Source: Bacillota bacterium (lineage in GTDB: Bacteria; Bacillota; Clostridia; Lachnospirales; Lachnospiraceae). Taken from it: a DNA stretch of 64,000 nucleotides. The stretch is taken from assembly GCA_023423335.1 (NCBI GenBank), contig JAFAFU010000067.1, forward strand, positions 124,001 through 188,000, given 5' to 3'. Positions 52,725 through 62,688 of the stretch are shown here, one piece after another. The notes beneath the pieces were generated by a model. The model made no database searches. It had not been told where the DNA came from and saw only the letters and a list, made by a program, of their open reading frames with translations. Position 1 is the stretch's first letter, and each line of letters begins with the position of its first letter. The translations under genes were made by a program, and so were the position numbers.

Positions 52725-54125
52725 ATGGATATGTTGACATTAACCTTAGACTATGAAAACAAAATTCCCCTGTACCAGCAGCTCTATTCCTATATAAAAT
52801 CGGAAATTCAATCCGGCGGTATTCCCCATGGAGCAAAGCTTCCGTCGAAGAGAAAACTGTCTGTTTATTTAAACATCAGTCAAAATACTGTACAAACAGC
52901 CTATAATCAATTAATTGAAGAGGGTTATATCAGCCCCGAGGAGCGAAAGGGATTCTTTGTCAGTCAAATCGATCATAATCAGAAAATACAGATACAAATG
53001 CAAATGGAATTAACCGATATAAAAACCATAGAAAAGGCTGCTATTTTTGACTTTTCCTATCATGGTGTAGATAAACCAACCTTCCCATACGCTATCTGGC
53101 GGAAACTAATGAAGGAGGTCATCAACGAATATGATCCTGAGCTGCTGCAACGAGGAGATTCCTTTGGCTATCAAGGGTTAAGAACTGCAATTGCTATCTA
53201 TCTTCATCAGTCCAGAGGCGTTAATTGCCGGGATTACCAGATCATTATCAGCTCGGGTACAGAGATCCTGTATCATACCTTAATACAGTTATTAGGTAAG
53301 CAAAGTATATTTGGAATTGAAAATCCAGGCTATGAAAAATTAAATCTGCTATTCAACAGCAACCGTGCGCAATATGCAGCAATTAGTATCGACAAAAACG
53401 GTATGATTCCAGAGGAGGTAGATAAGAGCAATGCCAATGTTCTTTGCATTACTCCTTCTCATCAGTTTCCCTCCGGCGAAATCATGCCGATTAGCCGACG
53501 TTATGCGTTGCTCCATTGGGCAAATGAAGAGGAAGACCGCTATCTGATCGAGGATGATTATGACAGTGAGTTTAAATACAGCTCAAAACCCATTCCTGCC
53601 CTGCAAAGCTTGGATACGAATGAAAAGGTTATCTATATCGGCTCCTTCTCAAAATCCCTTTCATCAACCATTCGGGTCAGCTATATGGTTCTTCCGCCCA
53701 AATTATTAGCAGATTATCGAAATCAGCTTTCCTACATACTCTGCCCTGTTCCAATCTTCGAACAAAAGGTTTTGTACCGTTTTATCAATGAGGGATATTT
53801 TGAACGACATCTAAATAAGATGAGAATTATATATAAAAGAAAACGAGAAACACTGGTAAAAGTATTTACCGAACTAAATTGTGGTATTGAGATACTGGGG
53901 GCCGATGCAGGTCTCCATCTATTAATCAGGGTTCCAAATCACATGTCAGAAGAGGAGCTAATGCAGTCAGCTCTCGACCTGGGCGTGAGAGTCTATGGAA
54001 TATCCGGGTACTATATTGATAAAAGCAAGCTGAAGGCAGATCCTACTCTGATGTTGGGATATGCGGGAATCAGTGAAGGTGATATAAGCAAGGCAGTAGA
54101 ACTGCTTTACCAAGCATGGATGTAA
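52725..54125 (+). CDS. pdxR: MocR-family regulator, probable PdxR
   Basis: A protein of about 466 residues with an N-terminal GntR-type winged helix (PLYQQLYSYIKSEIQSGGIPHGAKLPSKRKLSVYLNISQNTVQTAYNQL) and a C-terminal aminotransferase-like domain. The PLP-lysine motif is YIGSFSKSLSSTIRVSYM. Divergent to pdxST, which is the known position of PdxR, an activator of pdxST that senses PLP. ATG 52725 or the in-frame ATG 52731 are the likely starts; the Shine-Dalgarno is weak. Confidence 0.88.
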   Translation: MDMLTLTLDYENKIPLYQQLYSYIKSEIQSGGIPHGAKLPSKRKLSVYLNISQNTVQTAYNQLIEEGYISPEERKGFFVSQIDHNQKIQIQMQMELTDIKTIEKAAIFDFSYHGVDKPTFPYAIWRKLMKEVINEYDPELLQRGDSFGYQGLRTAIAIYLHQSRGVNCRDYQIIISSGTEILYHTLIQLLGKQSIFGIENPGYEKLNLLFNSNRAQYAAISIDKNGMIPEEVDKSNANVLCITPSHQFPSGEIMPISRRYALLHWANEEEDRYLIEDDYDSEFKYSSKPIPALQSLDTNEKVIYIGSFSKSLSSTIRVSYMVLPPKLLADYRNQLSYILCPVPIFEQKVLYRFINEGYFERHLNKMRIIYKRKRETLVKVFTELNCGIEILGADAGLHLLIRVPNHMSEEELMQSALDLGVRVYGISGYYIDKSKLKADPTLMLGYAGISEGDISKAVELLYQAWM

Positions 54126-54273
54126 GCAATACTATTTCAAATGCTTGAAAAAATGGGTTGTTGGTGCTAAACTAGGTTAAGTACTGTACTACTCTTCTCT
54201 GTCGGCGCTGCGGCAAACATAAGCAGTAAATAGTTTAGTGACAAATAACATTTATATTCGAGGGAGCTTCAAT

Positions 54274-55425
54274 ATGAAACAATTAAGATTGGCATTTGTT
54301 GGATCGCTTATTGGGGCGTTAATACTTACTGGCTGCAAAGCATCGAATTCTTCAGAGCATGAACTGTCGATAACACCTTCTATTTCTTCTCCAATTTCTA
54401 TATCGCCTAACATACGGGCAGAATACTTAAAACTTTTGCCGGAAGAAGCACAGGCTATGATGTCTGATGATGTTATTATTCTCGATGTCCGCACACAGGA
54501 GGAGTATGATGAAGGGCATATCGCTAATGCTCTTTTATTACCCGATTATGAAATCCAAGAAAAAGCGGAAACCGTTATTACCGACAAAAAACAAACCATA
54601 CTTATATACTGCCGGACAGGTATAAGAAGCGAACGCGCATCCAGGGAGCTTATTGATTTGGGGTATGAAAAGGTATATGATTTTGGCGGCATAGCCGATT
54701 GGACAGGAGAAATTGTCGGACACTGGCTCTATCCGTCCTACTACAACTATTTTGGAGGTACATTGCCACCGGATATTGTTACTCCTATTAACTTTACAAC
54801 AACCCAAAAAATAAGTGATCAAATGCCGGAGTTTACATTTCATCTTACAGGTAATAACGTCAAACGTTACGGGGTATTCGATGACAGCACCAAGTATTAC
54901 ATTATGTTTGACGGGAATAAAATAGAAAATATAACAATAACAGATTCTACAGGAGCTTTAGTACAGAAAATAGATGACTTATTCACGGAAAATCCGGCTT
55001 CTGAAGAAGAAATGTACGGTCTTTCATTTGATGATTGGAATTTTGATGGATACTTAGATATTGGTCTGTGGTCTTATCGTGGCGGTTCCATGCGAAATGA
55101 CCCTCATTATTACTGGCTGTGGGATCAAAGCCAGGGACAATTTGTAGAGAATGCGGAACTGATGGAATTTAGTGATTTTTCTACAATTTCAATTAATGTC
55201 CAAGAAAGCCGATTAGAATGTTATACACGCCTCGGAATTTCCGGCGGCGTAGCACAGCATGTTAAATATATAGATGATAAATTCATGTTGGTGTATTCCT
55301 TTACATCAGAGGCAGTGCCGTCACCTGATGAAGAAGACAAATACCTCAGACATATAACTGTTGCAGAATTAATTGACGGCGAAATGGTAATCACTGAGGA
55401 TTATTACGAAGATTTAGAGAAATAA
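54274..55425 (+). CDS. Rhodanese-domain lipoprotein
   Basis: A protein of about 383 residues. Lipoprotein signal with lipobox LILTGC (Cys about 22). Rhodanese-like domain with VIILDVRTQEEYDEGHI and the catalytic loop ILIYCRTGIRSERAS (Cys about 112), about residues 50-140. The C-terminal 220 residues are a separate beta-rich domain with FDDWNFDGYLDIGLWSY, a D-x-D-G pattern seen in extracellular repeats. ATG 54274 follows CGAGGGAGCTTCAAT. It may handle sulfane sulfur at the cell surface; substrate unknown. Confidence 0.85.
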   Translation: MKQLRLAFVGSLIGALILTGCKASNSSEHELSITPSISSPISISPNIRAEYLKLLPEEAQAMMSDDVIILDVRTQEEYDEGHIANALLLPDYEIQEKAETVITDKKQTILIYCRTGIRSERASRELIDLGYEKVYDFGGIADWTGEIVGHWLYPSYYNYFGGTLPPDIVTPINFTTTQKISDQMPEFTFHLTGNNVKRYGVFDDSTKYYIMFDGNKIENITITDSTGALVQKIDDLFTENPASEEEMYGLSFDDWNFDGYLDIGLWSYRGGSMRNDPHYYWLWDQSQGQFVENAELMEFSDFSTISINVQESRLECYTRLGISGGVAQHVKYIDDKFMLVYSFTSEAVPSPDEEDKYLRHITVAELIDGEMVITEDYYEDLEK

Positions 55426-55566
55426 CTCTCTTAGGTTAATATGTATTTCCTTATGTATATTATGTTATGCTGATGGAACGCTCTGCCTTAAATGGTTCGT
55501 CATCTATAAATATTGTGTATTAAGCATGGTATCAATCCACAATTTTGTTTTAATTTTTTATATTCA

Positions 55567-55615
55567 GGCCGTTCATACGGATAAGACTTAAACAAACCAG
55601 TAATAGAACGGCCGT
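55567..55615. repeat. Inverted repeat between convergent genes
   Basis: GGCCGTTC (55567-) pairs with GAACGGCC (to about 55615) around a 33-nt loop. Bidirectional terminator or chance pairing. The surrounding 55426-55634 has no gene. Confidence 0.4.
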
Positions 55616-55634
55616 TATCGGCAGTACCTGTCTA

Positions 55635-57485
55635 TCAGGCATAATACTGTGCCTGTGCAGTCCAAAGCTGATAATATATGTTTACGGCGTCCTTTAATAA
55701 TTCTTCATGACTTCCATTCTGTACAATCTTACCATCGTCAAAAACCACAATATGATCGCAGAAGCGGCAGGAGGACATCCTGTGGGAGATATAGATTGCG
55801 GTCTTATCTCTTACCAGCTCATCAAAACGTTTATATATATCATATTCTGAAACCGGGTCCAAGGCAGAGGTCGGCTCATCCAGAATAACGAAGGGTGAAT
55901 TCTTATAAAGCGCCCTGGCAATTGCTATCTTTTGAGCTTCCCCTCCGGAAATTTCAATGCCGTTTTCCCTCATCTGATAGATATTGGTATCAATACCGTC
56001 AGGCATGCTTTTCAGTCTTTCACCAAATCCGGCTTTTACTAAACTGTCTTCTATTCTTTCTTTGTCATAGTCCAGCGAAGCAGCCACATTTTCTGCCAGC
56101 GAGAAGGAAAACAGCTGAAAATCCTGAAATACAATAGAAAACAACCTCATATATTCACTGTAATCATACTGTTTGATATTAATACCATTCAGTAAAATCT
56201 CACCTTCCGTAGGCTCATACAGACGGCACAAAAGTTTAATGAAGGTTGTCTTGCCTGCTCCGTTCTTTCCTACCACCGCCATCTTCTGTCCAATCCGAAG
56301 TTTTATATTCACATGGGAAAGCACCATTTCTTTGCTGTTAGGATAATGAAATGATACCTCCTTAAACTCTATTTCATATTTGTTATCATCACTTTTTTCG
56401 ACCGGAAGGGTTCCTTTGTGTTTTTGATTTTCAATCTCCATAAAGTCACTGAAATACGCCAGATACCGGCTTCTTATTCCAATGTCAACATAGATATCAA
56501 GTAAACCGCCCAATCCGTTGCTTAACTCTCGAAAGGCACTGATATATTTTAATACACTTCCGATGGAGATCAGATCCATTATGGTTTTTAATCCAACATA
56601 GATATAGCTTGCCCCCTCAAATACAACCCCAATCAGATTTCCGATAATACTGGCTTTATTATAACTGTTCGTCATCCTGTTAGAGACAGTCTCCATCCGC
56701 TTGTGGTCCTGATGTATTTCATCCATGATCATATCATCCATTCGATATAAACGGATATCTTTTCCTAAGGAATAATTCCATACAAAATTGTAAAAATAAC
56801 CGAAGCGGCGATTCGACTCAACGTTATCTTCAAAGCTTTTTTGTTCCTGTTTTCCGGTCCATCGGTTCAGATGAGAGGCTGCCAGTAAGGTCAATCCCAT
56901 AATAATCAGTACGGAAAAGCCGCTGTACCATGCATTCATAAATTTGGCAAGGCCACTGAGTTTACTGCCCTCTACCGGAAGGAATAACCCGATGAGAAGA
57001 GCGACGGAATAAAATATTTTGCATATTCTCTCAACCAATCTTCCAAGCAGCTCGCAGAAGGTACCGATATCCCCATGGCTGTTCATACCTGCTTCCGCCT
57101 TGTGTATCAGCTCCAGGGTTCCTTTTTTCTCAAGAAGCTCATAATCCAAAGCTAGTGCTTTCTCACATATCATTTGACCGGTGCGTTCCGTGATAATCCT
57201 TCGATAAACACCTGTTACAAATTCTAATCCCCATCTGCTGAGCGTCAAGATAAAATTGCATCCGATCAGAATATAAACATAGTGCATGATATCGGACACG
57301 GTATCCTTATGTACAATCATATCCAGGATAATACTTCCCAGATATATATTAACGAAGGGTTGTCCGGCAGCGATTAACTTTGTTATTAATAGGATCGGCA
57401 AATAATCCGGCCTTAATTTTTTTAACAACCCGACTACTTTGAATATCGTACCTATCGTATCCTGTTTATCTTTCTTATGCCTCAT
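55635..57485 (-). CDS. ABC exporter half-transporter (second of a pair)
   Basis: A 616-residue fused membrane/ATPase protein with six helices and a nucleotide-binding domain. Walker A GKNGAGKTTFIKLL (about residue 400), signature ISGGEAQKIAIAR, Walker B FVILDEPTSALDP and H-loop ISHR are intact. It pairs with the upstream gene, whose stop overlaps its start; together they probably form a heterodimeric exporter of type ABCB. The substrate is unknown. Confidence 0.93.
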   Translation of the reverse strand: MRHKKDKQDTIGTIFKVVGLLKKLRPDYLPILLITKLIAAGQPFVNIYLGSIILDMIVHKDTVSDIMHYVYILIGCNFILTLSRWGLEFVTGVYRRIITERTGQMICEKALALDYELLEKKGTLELIHKAEAGMNSHGDIGTFCELLGRLVERICKIFYSVALLIGLFLPVEGSKLSGLAKFMNAWYSGFSVLIIMGLTLLAASHLNRWTGKQEQKSFEDNVESNRRFGYFYNFVWNYSLGKDIRLYRMDDMIMDEIHQDHKRMETVSNRMTNSYNKASIIGNLIGVVFEGASYIYVGLKTIMDLISIGSVLKYISAFRELSNGLGGLLDIYVDIGIRSRYLAYFSDFMEIENQKHKGTLPVEKSDDNKYEIEFKEVSFHYPNSKEMVLSHVNIKLRIGQKMAVVGKNGAGKTTFIKLLCRLYEPTEGEILLNGINIKQYDYSEYMRLFSIVFQDFQLFSFSLAENVAASLDYDKERIEDSLVKAGFGERLKSMPDGIDTNIYQMRENGIEISGGEAQKIAIARALYKNSPFVILDEPTSALDPVSEYDIYKRFDELVRDKTAIYISHRMSSCRFCDHIVVFDDGKIVQNGSHEELLKDAVNIYYQLWTAQAQYYA

Positions 57486-59307
57486 TTACCGCTACCGCCT
57501 TTTCCTGATAGTAATGACTTTGGATATCAAAAATCTCTTTATATTTTCCGCGCATCCCGATTAACTGCTCATGGGAGCCTTCTTCTGCGACTGAGCCCTG
57601 TTCTAAGAAAATGATTCGATCACAGAATTTTGTGCTGGAAAGCCGATGTGATATAAAAAGAGAGGTTTTATCTCTCGTCAATTCGTTATATTCCTGATAC
57701 ATTTTACTTTCGGCAATCGGATCAAGCGCGGCAGTCGGTTCATCAAGTATTAAAATAGGACCATTCTTGTAAATTGCCCTTGCGAGCAGCAGCCTTTGCG
57801 TCTCACCGCCGGATAACTGAATGCCCTTATCATTTAATGTCTGTGTGATATAAGTCTGCTCTCTGTTCTCCAGACTTTCTATCTTTTCCCACAAACCGGC
57901 CATTTTCAGGCTTTCCGACACTCTTTCACGATTGATGTCTTCTGCTATACAGCCCGCAATATTCATCTCGATGGTAAATGCCAAAGGGTTTACATCCTGG
58001 AATAAGACACTGATCAGTGACTGATACTCCGGTAGATTTATCTTGGTAATATCTTTATCATTCACTAATATCCTGCCGTCTGTTGGCCAATATAAGCCAC
58101 ATAATAGCTTTACAAGAGTAGTTTTACCGGCTCCGTTATTTCCGACAAGAGCTATTTTTTCACCGGGTTTTATAATCAGATTCACATGGGATAACGTGTC
58201 TTTATCCGATCCGGCATATCGGAAGGAAACATCCCGGAATTCTATTTTTAGAGGCTTGCTTGATCTTGGTGCTTCTTCACCGCCCTGATGCATAAATACA
58301 TCCTTCGTATCCATTACTGCCAGATACTCATCAAATTCATGGCTCGATTTCCGTAAGGTGTTCAGGGAAAGCGAAAAACCGTAGATCCAATCCGAGAAGC
58401 CGGTAATCAAACCCAAATATAAGGTGAAGGTTGCCGGTGATATTTCGCCGGATACTGCCTTTGTTACCAGGATAAAATACGCCAGAAGATTTCTTGGCAC
58501 CTCGCAAATCTGATCCGATATGGTAGGCCAATACCACCGAAAACCGGTTTTACGCTGATATTTTCCTGCATCCTTAACCAGTTTTTCATATACCTTATGA
58601 AACCATCCTTCCATCTGATAAACCCTTACATCCTTACCCGCCTTCAAATCCAGACCGCTCTGGCTAAGATAACGCTTTTTCCGGTAAATCTCCGTATTCT
58701 CCTCCCTGTGTTTATCGGAATACCTCAAGGCGTGATTTCGGAACAGAAAATCCAGAACAAACATTACAATCATTGTGAAAAGAATACGAATATCCAGAAA
58801 AAGTATCGCTGTTCCATAGGAGGTTAATCCAATGGATAGAATTAAGAATTCAACCGTTTCATTCATTAACCGTTCGGCACCGATCCAGTTATTATTTATT
58901 GCATTGGCTCCCTTTTCAATTGCCTTCTGTCTTTCCTGCGGTTCCACATTTGCATAATCGGTAGTCAGGTTCTTTTTCACATAACGATAAAAAAAGTAAC
59001 CCAGCCTGGTATAGGTCCGTTTATTTGAAATACGGGAGCCCATAATACTTCCGCAGGCGTTGACTCCGGAAGCAAGCAGTATCACTCCGGCCATGGCCGG
59101 CAGGAATTTACCGATATGGCCTTTTGTTATGTACGCAATCGCAATGGTTGGTATCAATGTGGCAAGGAAAGGTCCGGACACCTTACAGATCATATAGATC
59201 GGTATCTGCCATTTAACAGTTCTGTATCGCTCAAACATAGCTTTCATTACGAATATAACATTTCTGATCGCTATCGTATTACTGCTATCATTCTTTTTCA
59301 TCTTCAT
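57475..59307 (-). CDS. ABC exporter half-transporter (first of a pair)
   Basis: A 610-residue fused membrane/ATPase protein. Walker A GNNGAGKTTLVKLL, signature LSGGETQRLLLARA, Walker B ILILDEPTAALDP and H-loop ISHR are intact. Start 59307 lies after GAAAAGAGG. It overlaps the partner gene by 11 nt, so a 1:1 heterodimer is likely. Its proximity to the rhodanese lipoprotein gene is probably incidental (opposite strands). Confidence 0.93.
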   Translation of the reverse strand: MKMKKNDSSNTIAIRNVIFVMKAMFERYRTVKWQIPIYMICKVSGPFLATLIPTIAIAYITKGHIGKFLPAMAGVILLASGVNACGSIMGSRISNKRTYTRLGYFFYRYVKKNLTTDYANVEPQERQKAIEKGANAINNNWIGAERLMNETVEFLILSIGLTSYGTAILFLDIRILFTMIVMFVLDFLFRNHALRYSDKHREENTEIYRKKRYLSQSGLDLKAGKDVRVYQMEGWFHKVYEKLVKDAGKYQRKTGFRWYWPTISDQICEVPRNLLAYFILVTKAVSGEISPATFTLYLGLITGFSDWIYGFSLSLNTLRKSSHEFDEYLAVMDTKDVFMHQGGEEAPRSSKPLKIEFRDVSFRYAGSDKDTLSHVNLIIKPGEKIALVGNNGAGKTTLVKLLCGLYWPTDGRILVNDKDITKINLPEYQSLISVLFQDVNPLAFTIEMNIAGCIAEDINRERVSESLKMAGLWEKIESLENREQTYITQTLNDKGIQLSGGETQRLLLARAIYKNGPILILDEPTAALDPIAESKMYQEYNELTRDKTSLFISHRLSSTKFCDRIIFLEQGSVAEEGSHEQLIGMRGKYKEIFDIQSHYYQEKAVAVNEA

Positions 59308-59701
59308 CCTCTTTTCCTTTCCCTCCCAATCATATAAACAGCCGGATAACTATATAATACGATCAAAATCTTTTATTTAATAAGATTATCTCCAACGTTC
59401 CGGCACAGGGCAGACACTCAATGCTGATATCTTAACATAAAACGAGAAATTATACCATCCTTTTCCATTAGGCAGTCTTCTTTTTCAATTTAATTTATGA
59501 TCTTTATGTTAAAATTTATTTCCTAAATGTTTATACCATATTTTTATCTCTAAATAATTTAAAAAGTGGTAAAAGCTTATTCCGAAGCCTTTACCACTCA
59601 TTATTTCATACTTAAATAAATCTATCCTATACCACATCTATAGCAGTTATATGAAAATATACACTGTTTTTATATCTTTACTGCTGCATACAAGGGTTTT
59701 C
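59308..59701 (-). other. Intergenic region with minus-strand terminator at 59565-59598
   Basis: No gene. On the minus strand AGTGGTAAAGGCTT pairs with AGCTTTTACCACT (13 of 14) and is followed by TTTTTAAAT, a good terminator for the DUF1543 gene upstream. Confidence 0.8.
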
Positions 59702-60214
59702 CTACTCCTGATGGTCCAGTCTCCTGTAGCCAAACCAATCCGGAGCAGGGTCGAAATATTCATGGCTCATGCTTAGGTCAATATAGTATTTCATTCCATC
59801 CGAACTCAGCATAACAGTCTCTACCGGGATAACACTATCCACATGATTCTCAATATCAGCCGCCTTAGCCTCTTTCAAGGCTCTTTCCCTGACTTCCTGC
59901 AGGGATTCTCCTGCATACAATCCTATATCATGCAACTCCTGAGTACACTCTTTCTTATAACCGCCGAAATGGACAAAAAATAATTGCCTGCTGTGATCCG
60001 GCTTCTTCTCAGTGAGCGAAACCTTAAAGCCGTCTGCTCCTGTAATTGCCTTATAGCTATCCATGTGAAGCTTTTCATCCAAGCCATACCAAATGCTTTT
60101 CAGTAACTCTACCGTTTCATCGATATGATCTGCAACCACAAATTGGACATCATGCACTTCTATATTGCAGCCTTTGACCTTTCCGCCTAAAGTGACCATA
60201 TATAAGTTTTTCAT
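59702..60214 (-). CDS. DUF1543 family protein
   Basis: A protein of about 170 residues with two related halves. The first has NLYMVTLGGKVKGCNIEVHDVQFVV; the second has LFFVHFGGYKKECTQELHDIGLYAG. This duplicated G-G-x5-ELHDx(V/I) pattern is the DUF1543 signature. ATG 60214 follows AAGGAGTATTTGATT. Function unknown, probably cytoplasmic. Confidence 0.85.
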   Translation of the reverse strand: MKNLYMVTLGGKVKGCNIEVHDVQFVVADHIDETVELLKSIWYGLDEKLHMDSYKAITGADGFKVSLTEKKPDHSRQLFFVHFGGYKKECTQELHDIGLYAGESLQEVRERALKEAKAADIENHVDSVIPVETVMLSSDGMKYYIDLSMSHEYFDPAPDWFGYRRLDHQE

Positions 60215-60402
60215 AATCAAATACTCCTTTATAATATAATTGCATTGCTTTTTTATCCGATTGAATTCGGCTTTATTTCATATGGGGTATAATAACATGA
60301 TCTGCAAAAATTAACAAGTATCAAGCCCGCAGAAAGCCGCCGTAAGGATGCGGTTATAATCGGATCGATTCATACTTTACGTTCGGATAACAATCCTCTA
60401 TT

Positions 60403-62355
60403 TCATGGCATGTATTTATGGTTTTTAAAATAATCACTATAGAATATTTTATCCGTGATTGCTAATTTATTAAGGTGGGCAAGCGCTCTTAGCTCAAAGT
60501 CGGCTATTGTTTCCTTCGATGCACCCGGGGCTTTGTATCTCAGGTCATTTAATGAATAGCCGATAACCTTATCATTGATGAAAATATTATAGGCTCTGGA
60601 ATAGATTATACTTTCCTTATCCCGATTAAATATCGTCGAGCCAAGATAAAGGTTATCCCAGGCCGGTATTCCCAGCAGGTCACAGATTGTCGGAACTACA
60701 TCTGAAGTAGTCGTGAACTTGGATATTTCCTTTCGATCACCGGAAAGCTCCAACGCTGCGGCAAGCTTTCTGTCATAGATCATCATGGGAACGCGGTAAA
60801 GCTCCGGATTGAACCTGGTATCAATTCCCTTAGCATAATTACTGAGCCCATTATAATATGTATTATGATCGGCAACCATCACGATGGTTGTCGTATCCAG
60901 CAAGCCCTTCTTTTCCAAGTCCTCGAACATTATTCCTACCGCTTTATCCAGGTCGGCAACTGCGGCCGCATAGGTCCGCAGGTAATTCGTATATTTGTCG
61001 CCCTGCGGGAAAACACTTAGCTGGTCAAAGCTGTCATAATAACCACTGAGATTTTCTCTTTTATTATAAAACCCATGGGAGGAAAATGTAATCCAGTAGG
61101 TAAAGAAACGTTGATCCACGGGAAACATCTCATCCTTCATTGCCTCCATGGTCAGGGAATCCAGTGTTCTCTCCCGTTCATCCGAATCCCAGGTATTCAC
61201 AACCCCGTATTCCTTCATTGCATTGACATCTACCAGCTCTTGAAAGCCAAGACTTTTATGGATAACGCTCCTATTATAGAAGGAACCGGTATTCTGATGA
61301 TATGACCGGATGATTACTTCGTTCTGCCCTTCCAGGGCCGCTTCCTGTCGAAACAGATTCGGCAGGGAATATGGATAAGCGTTCTCGGCAAAATCATTAT
61401 GAACATATTTACCAGTCGGGTTACTGCCGACAAGTGTTAATGCCTCAGCGGTATCCGTCTTTTCCCTGGAATAAAAATTATCGCATATGACCCCTTCCTC
61501 CATCAGTCTGCTTAAGTTCGGATAAATCCTGGCAGTAAGCTCCCTGGGGTATCTCTGCAGCGGATACCATTCGAAGGACTCTGCCAATATCATGATAAGA
61601 TTATTGCCCCGGCTGATTCCATTATGCTTCGAGGTATCCGCTCTTTTTGCATATATGGCGGAAGCTAAATGGTTCACATCGAATAGATCAACAAGATTTG
61701 TCCTGTCACCATGAAGCATTTCATAGACAAAGTTGCTTGTGATTCCTAATTTTTGATAACTGTTTTCCGATTTATAGAGCAATGCCTCATAATCTGATGC
61801 TGATCTTGATAGATCATCAGAAATCGGGTCCAAGAATAAGCTTATCACCAGGAGCATATTGAGGACCAGCATAACCCGTCTGTTTCTCTTATTGTAATTG
61901 ATCGTCAGATGTCCGGTATTACGGCATTTTCGTATATAGAATATCAAAAAAGTAAAATATAAAATGCTTGTACCGGCACATAGAATAAGCAGACCGGGTG
62001 ACAGATATAATTGCTCGATGGTGGCATAGGCATCATTCCTCTGCTGCAGCATGCTTTTCTCAAAAACAGTACCATTTGAGAGGAACAAATAGTTAAACCC
62101 AAGTATCAAAAAGCATTGTACAAACAAGAAGAAAAACGAATAGATAGCCTTCAGCCTTTTACTTTTTAACCAGATGAGTGTAAAAACGATAGAAAACCAA
62201 AGCAGTAATGGATATAACGGATGGATAACATAAGAACAACAGTCAAAGAAAACAAGCGATACCAATTCCAATGAGATTGATAGCACACCGTAAACCACTG
62301 CTACGATATTGGCCGACATAAAATCAAAAAATTTTTTAATCATAACTCTTTTCAT
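60403..62355 (-). CDS. LTA-synthase-like membrane sulfatase-fold protein
   Basis: About 650 residues: five N-terminal membrane helices (to about residue 190) and a large extracellular sulfatase-type domain. Metal and nucleophile regions are visible: NLIMILAESFEWYPL, NFYSREKTDTAEALTLVGSNPTGKY (Thr of the KTDTAEA motif as probable nucleophile), FTYWITFSSHGFYN and VMVADHNTYY. This places it with LtaS-family glycerol-phosphate transferases, which add phosphoglycerol to glycolipids or polysaccharides. The exact polymer is unknown. ATG 62355 or 62343 is the start; both lack a strong ribosome site. Confidence 0.85.
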   Translation of the reverse strand: MKRVMIKKFFDFMSANIVAVVYGVLSISLELVSLVFFDCCSYVIHPLYPLLLWFSIVFTLIWLKSKRLKAIYSFFFLFVQCFLILGFNYLFLSNGTVFEKSMLQQRNDAYATIEQLYLSPGLLILCAGTSILYFTFLIFYIRKCRNTGHLTINYNKRNRRVMLVLNMLLVISLFLDPISDDLSRSASDYEALLYKSENSYQKLGITSNFVYEMLHGDRTNLVDLFDVNHLASAIYAKRADTSKHNGISRGNNLIMILAESFEWYPLQRYPRELTARIYPNLSRLMEEGVICDNFYSREKTDTAEALTLVGSNPTGKYVHNDFAENAYPYSLPNLFRQEAALEGQNEVIIRSYHQNTGSFYNRSVIHKSLGFQELVDVNAMKEYGVVNTWDSDERERTLDSLTMEAMKDEMFPVDQRFFTYWITFSSHGFYNKRENLSGYYDSFDQLSVFPQGDKYTNYLRTYAAAVADLDKAVGIMFEDLEKKGLLDTTTIVMVADHNTYYNGLSNYAKGIDTRFNPELYRVPMMIYDRKLAAALELSGDRKEISKFTTTSDVVPTICDLLGIPAWDNLYLGSTIFNRDKESIIYSRAYNIFINDKVIGYSLNDLRYKAPGASKETIADFELRALAHLNKLAITDKIFYSDYFKNHKYMP

Positions 62356-62688
62356 ACGATTCAAACATACCTGCCTTTTGTATTAGTTTGTGCCGGGGCA
62401 TGCGTACATGCTTTGATGATGCAGGCACCATAAGCTAAAGATGATTATAATCAACGCCCATTATAAATACAATGGAGTTAAATTAAGGTTAGATTAGAAA
62501 TAATTAAATGTTCTCTTCTAAGTTCTTACCATAATTTGCCACTATAATAACATATCAGAACATATGTTTCAATCGAACAAAAACTTACTTTTTCGTAATT
62601 TTTATTGTAATTTCTGTCCCTGTACTTTACCGCTTATTTTAAAAGAGGTATAATGTACTTGCCCATCATATCATAAAGGAGTAGTTGT
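62356..62688. other. Divergent intergenic region
   Basis: No gene. It separates the LTA-synthase-like gene from the sortase gene. TATAAT (62649-62654) fits a promoter for the sortase gene, with a poor -35. The region is strongly AT-rich. Confidence 0.5.

Noticed and set aside
55567..55615. Inverted GGCCGTTC repeats as transposon ends
   Set aside because: Only 49 nt apart, with no coding content and no target duplication; more likely a terminator-like structure.
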